NCBI RefSeq assembly: GCF_004137085.1
Contig: NZ_QYBC01000026.1
Coordinates: 1-64,000, forward strand
Direction: 5' to 3'
From: Lichenibacterium ramalinae
GTDB taxonomy: Bacteria; Pseudomonadota; Alphaproteobacteria; Rhizobiales; Beijerinckiaceae
DNA: 64,000 nt
The notes under the pieces: model-generated
What the model was told of the DNA's origin: nothing
The model's input: the letters and a program-made list of their open reading frames with translations, nothing else
Databases searched by the model: none
In this document: one piece after another, positions 60,357 through 64,000 of the stretch
How positions within the stretch are numbered: position 1 is the first letter of the stretch
Layout: every line of letters begins with the position of its first letter
Translations under genes and position numbers: made by a program

Positions 60357-61290
60357 CCAGGGGCAGCGCGGCGCGGCGATCGACGCGGGCGAGGCGGCGG
60401 AGCAGGAACTCGACCTCGGCCTTGGCCGTCGCATCGAGCGTGCCGCCGGGCTTGCGCTGGTGGTCGCCCGCGATGATGCCGCGGCGGGCCATGACGTATT
60501 TGCGCACCGCGAGGCCGATGCCGGGCTGCTGCTCGTAGCGCAGCAGCGGCAGGTGGGCGTCGAACAGGTCGTGGGCGGCGTCGCGCTCCCCGGCGGCCGT
60601 CATCCGCACCACGTCGACCAGCATGTCCGGGAAGGCATAGCCCGTCATGGCGCCGTCGGCGCCGCGCTCGCCCTCGAAGTCGAGGAACAGCCCGCCGTTG
60701 CCGCACAGGATCGAGATGCGCCGCATCGCGCCCGCGTCCGACCAGCGCCGCAGCGCCGAGATCTTGTCGAGGCCCGGCCAGTCCTCGTGCTTGAGCATGA
60801 CGCAGCTCGGGTTCTCCTCCACGATGCGGCGGATGACGCCGGGCGTCATCACCACCGTGAAGGTCAGCGGGAAGTCCTGCAGGACGAACGGCACGTCGGC
60901 GCCGATCGCTTCGACGGCCTGGCGGTAGTAGGCCACGATGGAATCGTCCGTGCGCAGGCTGTTGGGCGGCGCGATCATCACGCCCGCCGCGCCGGCCTCC
61001 ATGGCGGAAAGCGCCAGCGCCCGCATGGCGGCGAAGCCCGGGGCCGAGACGCCCACCACGACGGGCAGGGCGCCGGCGCGGCGGATGAAGCGCGCCGCCA
61101 GCGCGGCCGATTCCCCGGCGTCGAGCTTGGGCGCCTCGCCCATCACGCCCAGCACGGTGAGGCCCGTCGCCCCGGCCGCCGCATAGACGTCGACCATGCG
61201 GTCCACGGAGGTCCAGTCGATGGCGCCTTCGGCCGTGAAGGGCGTCGGCGCGATGGGGAAGACGCCGCGGGCCGTCTCGTCGAGCCTCAT
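60352..61290 (-). CDS. Dihydrodipicolinate synthase-family aldolase
   Basis: 312 residues with the DapA/NAL TIM-barrel: GVFPIAPTPFTAEGAIDWTS at the start, TGLTVLGVMGEAPKLDAGES (substrate loop), VPFVLQDFPLTFTVVM (catalytic aromatic position is replaced by PLT), and VMLKHEDWPG with the Schiff-base Lys. Members make or split pyruvate adducts of sugars acids or decarboxylate keto-deoxy-glucarate. Next to the hexuronate genes, an aldolase or dehydratase on a keto-deoxy acid is likely. It overlaps the Ldh2-type dehydrogenase gene by four bases. Confidence 0.88.
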   Translation of the reverse strand: MRLDETARGVFPIAPTPFTAEGAIDWTSVDRMVDVYAAAGATGLTVLGVMGEAPKLDAGESAALAARFIRRAGALPVVVGVSAPGFAAMRALALSAMEAGAAGVMIAPPNSLRTDDSIVAYYRQAVEAIGADVPFVLQDFPLTFTVVMTPGVIRRIVEENPSCVMLKHEDWPGLDKISALRRWSDAGAMRRISILCGNGGLFLDFEGERGADGAMTGYAFPDMLVDVVRMTAAGERDAAHDLFDAHLPLLRYEQQPGIGLAVRKYVMARRGIIAGDHQRKPGGTLDATAKAEVEFLLRRLARVDRRAALPLA

Positions 61291-62342
61291 GGCGCCGTGC
61301 TCCCCTGGCGATAGGCTTCGGCGTCGAGCCCGTGCGGCGCGCCGGCGGCCTTCAGGCTGTCCCACACCTCGTCGGTGAGGGGAACGCCCTCGGCGAGGCG
61401 GCGGGTGCGGGTGTCGCGTTCCACGTCGCCGGGCGCCAGCACCTTGCCGCCGGCCTCGGCCGGGCGGGCGTCGAGGTAGAAGGCGAGATAGTCGCGCACC
61501 TCGGTGGCGAAGCTCGCGTCCGAGCCGCCGATGTCGGGCGCGATGTAGATGGACAGCATGCCGTTGCAGAAGCGCCGCGGCGGCGGGCCGGCGCAGCCCG
61601 AGCCCGTCAGCGCGCCGGCGAGGAGTTCGCACATCATGGCGAGGCCCGAGCCCTTGTGCTCGCCGAAGGCCCGGATGGCGCCCCGCCCGCTGTAGAGCGT
61701 GTCGGGGTCGCGGCTGAGGCTCCCGTCGGGCTCGATCAGGCTCCCCTCGGGCACGGGCTTGCCGCCCTTGGACGCCACCAGCACCTTGCCTTCGGCGACC
61801 AGCGAGGTCGCGAAATCCAGCACGACCGGCGGGCCGCCCGCCACCGGCACGGCGGCGGCGAAGGGGGCGGTCGAGAAGCGCCGGTCGACGCCGCCGAAGG
61901 GCGCCACCAGCAGGCTGCCCGCCACGTTGACGAAGTGGATCGAGACGAGGCCGGCTTCGGCCGCCTGTTCGGCCCATTCGCCGATGCGCCCGAGATGGCC
62001 CGCATGGCGCAGCGCCACCACCGACACGCCGTGTCGCTTGGCGCGCGCGATGCCTTCGGCCAACGCCATGGGTCCGGCGCTCTGCCCGAAGCCGTAATGG
62101 GCGTCGATCAACGCGAAGGCGCCCCCGTCCGTCACGAGTTCCGGCACCTGTCCGGCCAGCACCGTGCCGTCGCGCAGCCAGCCGACGTAGCGGGGCACGC
62201 GGATCACGCCGTGGCTGTCGTGGCCGGTGAGGTTGGCGCCCACGAGGTAGCGCCCGATCCTGCCGCCCTCGTCCTCGTCGCACCCCTCGTGCACGAACAC
62301 GTCGCGCACGTAGCGCTCCAGGGCGGCCGCACCGATCAGCAT
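61287..62342 (-). CDS. Malate/L-lactate dehydrogenase-type (Ldh2) oxidoreductase
   Basis: 351 residues. Family features: GANLTGHDSHGVIRVPRYVG near residue 40 (catalytic His), GFGQSAGPMALAEGIARAKR (NAD loop), RHAGHLGRIGEWAEQAAEAG (His), and GHKGSGLAMMCELLAGALTG-type EHKGSGLAMMCELL. This is the non-Rossmann Ldh2/DpkA class, which reduces 2-keto acids or cyclic imines with NAD(P)H. Coupled to the aldolase gene downstream, it probably handles a keto-acid intermediate of the same pathway. Confidence 0.88.
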   Translation of the reverse strand: MLIGAAALERYVRDVFVHEGCDEDEGGRIGRYLVGANLTGHDSHGVIRVPRYVGWLRDGTVLAGQVPELVTDGGAFALIDAHYGFGQSAGPMALAEGIARAKRHGVSVVALRHAGHLGRIGEWAEQAAEAGLVSIHFVNVAGSLLVAPFGGVDRRFSTAPFAAAVPVAGGPPVVLDFATSLVAEGKVLVASKGGKPVPEGSLIEPDGSLSRDPDTLYSGRGAIRAFGEHKGSGLAMMCELLAGALTGSGCAGPPPRRFCNGMLSIYIAPDIGGSDASFATEVRDYLAFYLDARPAEAGGKVLAPGDVERDTRTRRLAEGVPLTDEVWDSLKAAGAPHGLDAEAYRQGSTAP

Positions 62343-62421
62343 GGGTCAACTCCGCTTGCCAGGACGGGCCGCGCCTGCGGCCTCGCGGCTTTCGACGTCC
62401 GGCTGCCTCGCGGCACCGAAC

Positions 62422-62461
62422 GCAAAGAGCGCGGCGGACAGGGTCCGGCCGCGCTCTTTGC
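62422..62461. terminator. Strong hairpin downstream of rpsL
   Basis: GCAAAGAGCGCGGC pairs perfectly with GCCGCGCTCTTTGC (14 bp) around a 12-base loop, 66 bases after the rpsL stop. It closes rpsL as a single-gene transcript. Confidence 0.75.
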
Positions 62462-62526
62462 TGGAAATCCCGGGCTCGAGATCCCGGGCCGCCGCGCCCG
62501 ACGCGGTCAGGCGGCGGCCGGGGGGC

Positions 62527-62898
62527 TCACTTGCCCTTTTTGGTGCCGTAGAGCGAGCGGGACTGCTTGCGGTCCTTGACCGCCTGGGTGTCGAGCACGC
62601 CGCGCACGATGGAATAGCGCACGCCCGGAAGATCGTTCGGGCCGCCGCCACGGATCAGGACCACGGAATGTTCCTGGAGGTTGTGGCCCTCGCCCGGGAT
62701 GTAGGCGATCACTTCGTTCTTGTTGGTCAGGCGGAGCTTGGCGACCTTGCGGAGCGCCGAGTTGGGCTTGCGCGGAGTGGTGGTGTAGACGCGCGTGCAG
62801 ACGCCACGCGCCTGCGGGCTACCCTCCAGGCCCTTGGTGCGCACCTTGACGGGCGGCTTCTTCCGGGGCTTCCTGATCAGCTGATTGACTGTTGGCAT
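62527..62898 (-). CDS. rpsL: 30S ribosomal protein S12
   Basis: 123 residues, full length, starting [20 protein letters not shown], with GAGGTGA before the ATG. The core [40 protein letters not shown] and DLPGVRY is intact. The residues that vary are striking: position 43 is Arg (Lys in most bacteria), and 86-88 are Gly-Pro-Asn where RVK is usual. Positions 43 and 88 are the classical streptomycin-resistance sites. S12 lies at the decoding centre and these changes should affect drug binding or accuracy. The gene stands alone: no rpsG, fusA or tuf follows, and a terminator ends the transcript. Confidence 0.95.
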   Translation of the reverse strand: MPTVNQLIRKPRKKPPVKVRTKGLEGSPQARGVCTRVYTTTPRKPNSALRKVAKLRLTNKNEVIAYIPGEGHNLQEHSVVLIRGGGPNDLPGVRYSIVRGVLDTQAVKDRKQSRSLYGTKKGK

Positions 62899-62990
62899 TT
62901 CGAACTTCACCTCTCTCACGAGGCCGTTAAGCGAGCTCGCCGCCCGAGTCAAGGCTCGTCGCGCCCGCGGCCCGGCGCCGACGCTCCCGA

Positions 62991-64000
62991 TCAGGCGGCC
63001 TGCAGGGCCACATCGGTGCCGGCGATGCCGCGCCCGATCCGCTCGGCGTGGAAGCGCAGCAGCGTGTCGTCGGGATGGAGGTCCAGCAGGGCCAGGATGG
63101 CTTCCGGGCCGCCGGGCTCCCCCCGCGCCAGGCGGCCGAAGGCGTCGCCGTAGCGTTCGGCCCACCCGGCTTCGGCCGAGGCGCGGGCGGCGGGCGCGAA
63201 GACTTCCACCCGGTGCGCCTTGCCCTTCAGCTCCAGCGCGCCGATCGGCCGAAAGGTGAGGGCCGCGGCGGGGCCCACGGCATCCACCGTGGCCCGGGCC
63301 GCGCAGATCCTCGTGCCGAGCCGTTTGTTGGCGGCTTCGAGCCGCGCCGCCGTGTTGATGGCATCGCCGTGGGCCGTGTAGTCGAAGCGGCGGCTCCCCC
63401 CGAAATTGCCCACCACGGCCCGCCCGGTGTTGATGCCGATCCGGGTCGTGCCGAACGGCCGGTCGCGGCCGGCCACCCGCGCGAAGTCCTGCGCGAAGGC
63501 GTCGATGGCGAGCGCGCAGCGCACCGCGCGCTCGGCGTGGTCGGGCTGGTCGAGGGGAGCGTTGAACATGACGTGGACGGCGTCGCCCACGATCTTGTCG
63601 ATCGTGCCGCCGTGGTCGAGCACAAGGGCGCAGACGCCGTCGAGGTAGCGGTTCAGCGTCGCCACCAGCAGGGCCGGCTCGGCCGCCTCGGCGAAGGCCG
63701 TGAAGCCTTCGAGGTCGGTGAACAGGAACGTCATCTCCCGGTCCTCGCCGCCGAGCCTCAACGTGTCCGGGTCCCGCGCCAGCCTGTCGACGAGCTCCGG
63801 CGACAGATAGGTGCCGAAGGCCGCCCGCAGCGCGCCGGCCCGCCGCTCCGTCGCGAGGTAGCGCACCGCCAGCGCCGCCACGAAGCAGAGCGCGCCGGCG
63901 ATGACGACCGGGCTCGCGTCGAAGAGCAGCGCGCCGCGGCCGAAGAGCAGCAGCGCCCCCCCGGCCGCGGCGAGGCTGCCGAGGACCAGGACGGCGGCGC
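62991..64000 (-). CDS. Adenylate/guanylate cyclase with CHASE2-type membrane part (5' end outside window)
   Basis: Partial: the gene continues past the window edge. The visible N-terminal part has hydrophobic helices ([20 protein letters not shown] and [20 protein letters not shown]). The linker [20 protein letters not shown] is the usual join to a class III cyclase domain. That domain shows [16 protein letters not shown] (metal Asp), [20 protein letters not shown] (second Asp), [20 protein letters not shown], and [17 protein letters not shown] with ANKRLGTRI. All elements for cAMP synthesis seem present. The C-terminal ~60 residues are a helical tail. It is probably a membrane sensor producing cAMP. 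Confidence 0.88.
   Translation of the reverse strand, partial: AAVLVLGSLAAAGGALLLFGRGALLFDASPVVIAGALCFVAALAVRYLATERRAGALRAAFGTYLSPELVDRLARDPDTLRLGGEDREMTFLFTDLEGFTAFAEAAEPALLVATLNRYLDGVCALVLDHGGTIDKIVGDAVHVMFNAPLDQPDHAERAVRCALAIDAFAQDFARVAGRDRPFGTTRIGINTGRAVVGNFGGSRRFDYTAHGDAINTAARLEAANKRLGTRICAARATVDAVGPAAALTFRPIGALELKGKAHRVEVFAPAARASAEAGWAERYGDAFGRLARGEPGGPEAILALLDLHPDDTLLRFHAERIGRGIAGTDVALQAA

Noticed and set aside
1-64000. CRISPR arrays
   Set aside because: No run of identical 24-40-base repeats with equal-size unique spacers was seen. The 34-bp and ~30-bp arrays at 26265 and 27359 are tandem GC hairpins without spacers, and there are no cas genes.

Overview
The window comes from a GC-rich alphaproteobacterium, most likely Hyphomicrobiales. 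This is judged from GlnE, the creatininase/RidA/HutC set, TadE/TadG-type pilus genes, amber-light codon use and many GTGA/ATGA gene overlaps. It has two very different halves, joined at a minus-strand tRNA-Pro(CGG) gene at 22543-22619.

Left half (1-22.5 kb): an accessory island lying on the 3' side of the tRNA gene, the usual place for tRNA-targeted integration. It starts with gene debris: the tails of a quinone oxidoreductase, an alpha/beta hydrolase and an IS1595-like transposase, plus a lipoprotein gene cut by an in-frame TAG. Next is a segment bracketed by two direct copies of a ~185-bp element with IS-like inverted ends (2887-3070 and 17868-18055). Inside it are a RecQ-like helicase whose 3' end is replaced by the element, an AT-rich plasmid-initiator-like gene, and a three-gene SIR2 / small protein / Rad50-like ATPase operon that matches Lamassu (ABC-3C) defence with a SIR2 effector. 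The segment also holds an SbcD-like remnant, a soluble FtsH-like AAA protease overlapping a metallophosphoesterase, and a chimeric AbiEi-like gene. Right of the second copy (18-22.4 kb) lies a row of small unknown genes, several broken, separated by a family of ~62-68-bp long hairpins that share one architecture but not one sequence. This hairpin family is the least explained structure in the window.

Right half (22.7-64 kb): ordinary chromosomal metabolism. 22.7-31.6 kb holds a metallo-hydrolase, a ribose-type ABC importer with an aldo/keto reductase, a divergent FadR-type regulator, RidA, a creatininase-family amidohydrolase and HutC. 32-45.7 kb holds glnE, a fused 5-oxoprolinase/hydantoinase with a divergent winged-helix regulator, an orphan molybdenum hydroxylase large subunit, a pirin and three Tad-type genes. 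46.2-48.3 kb holds a polar amino-acid ABC system whose ATPase has lost canonical catalytic residues. 48.6-59.1 kb is a hexuronate locus: an ABC importer, uronate isomerase, mannitol-dehydrogenase-type oxidoreductase, altronate and mannonate dehydratases, and a GntR regulator with a palindromic operator. A 1.2-kb DUF4160/DUF2442 insertion duplicates the 3' end of uxuA. 60.3-64 kb holds a DHDPS-family aldolase, an Ldh2-type dehydrogenase, rpsL away from its usual str-operon partners, and the start-truncated gene of a CHASE2-type adenylate cyclase.

The S12 protein encoded here has Arg at position 43 and Asn at position 88, the two classical streptomycin-resistance sites. I had no database access. 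Names rest on recognised motifs and gene context.
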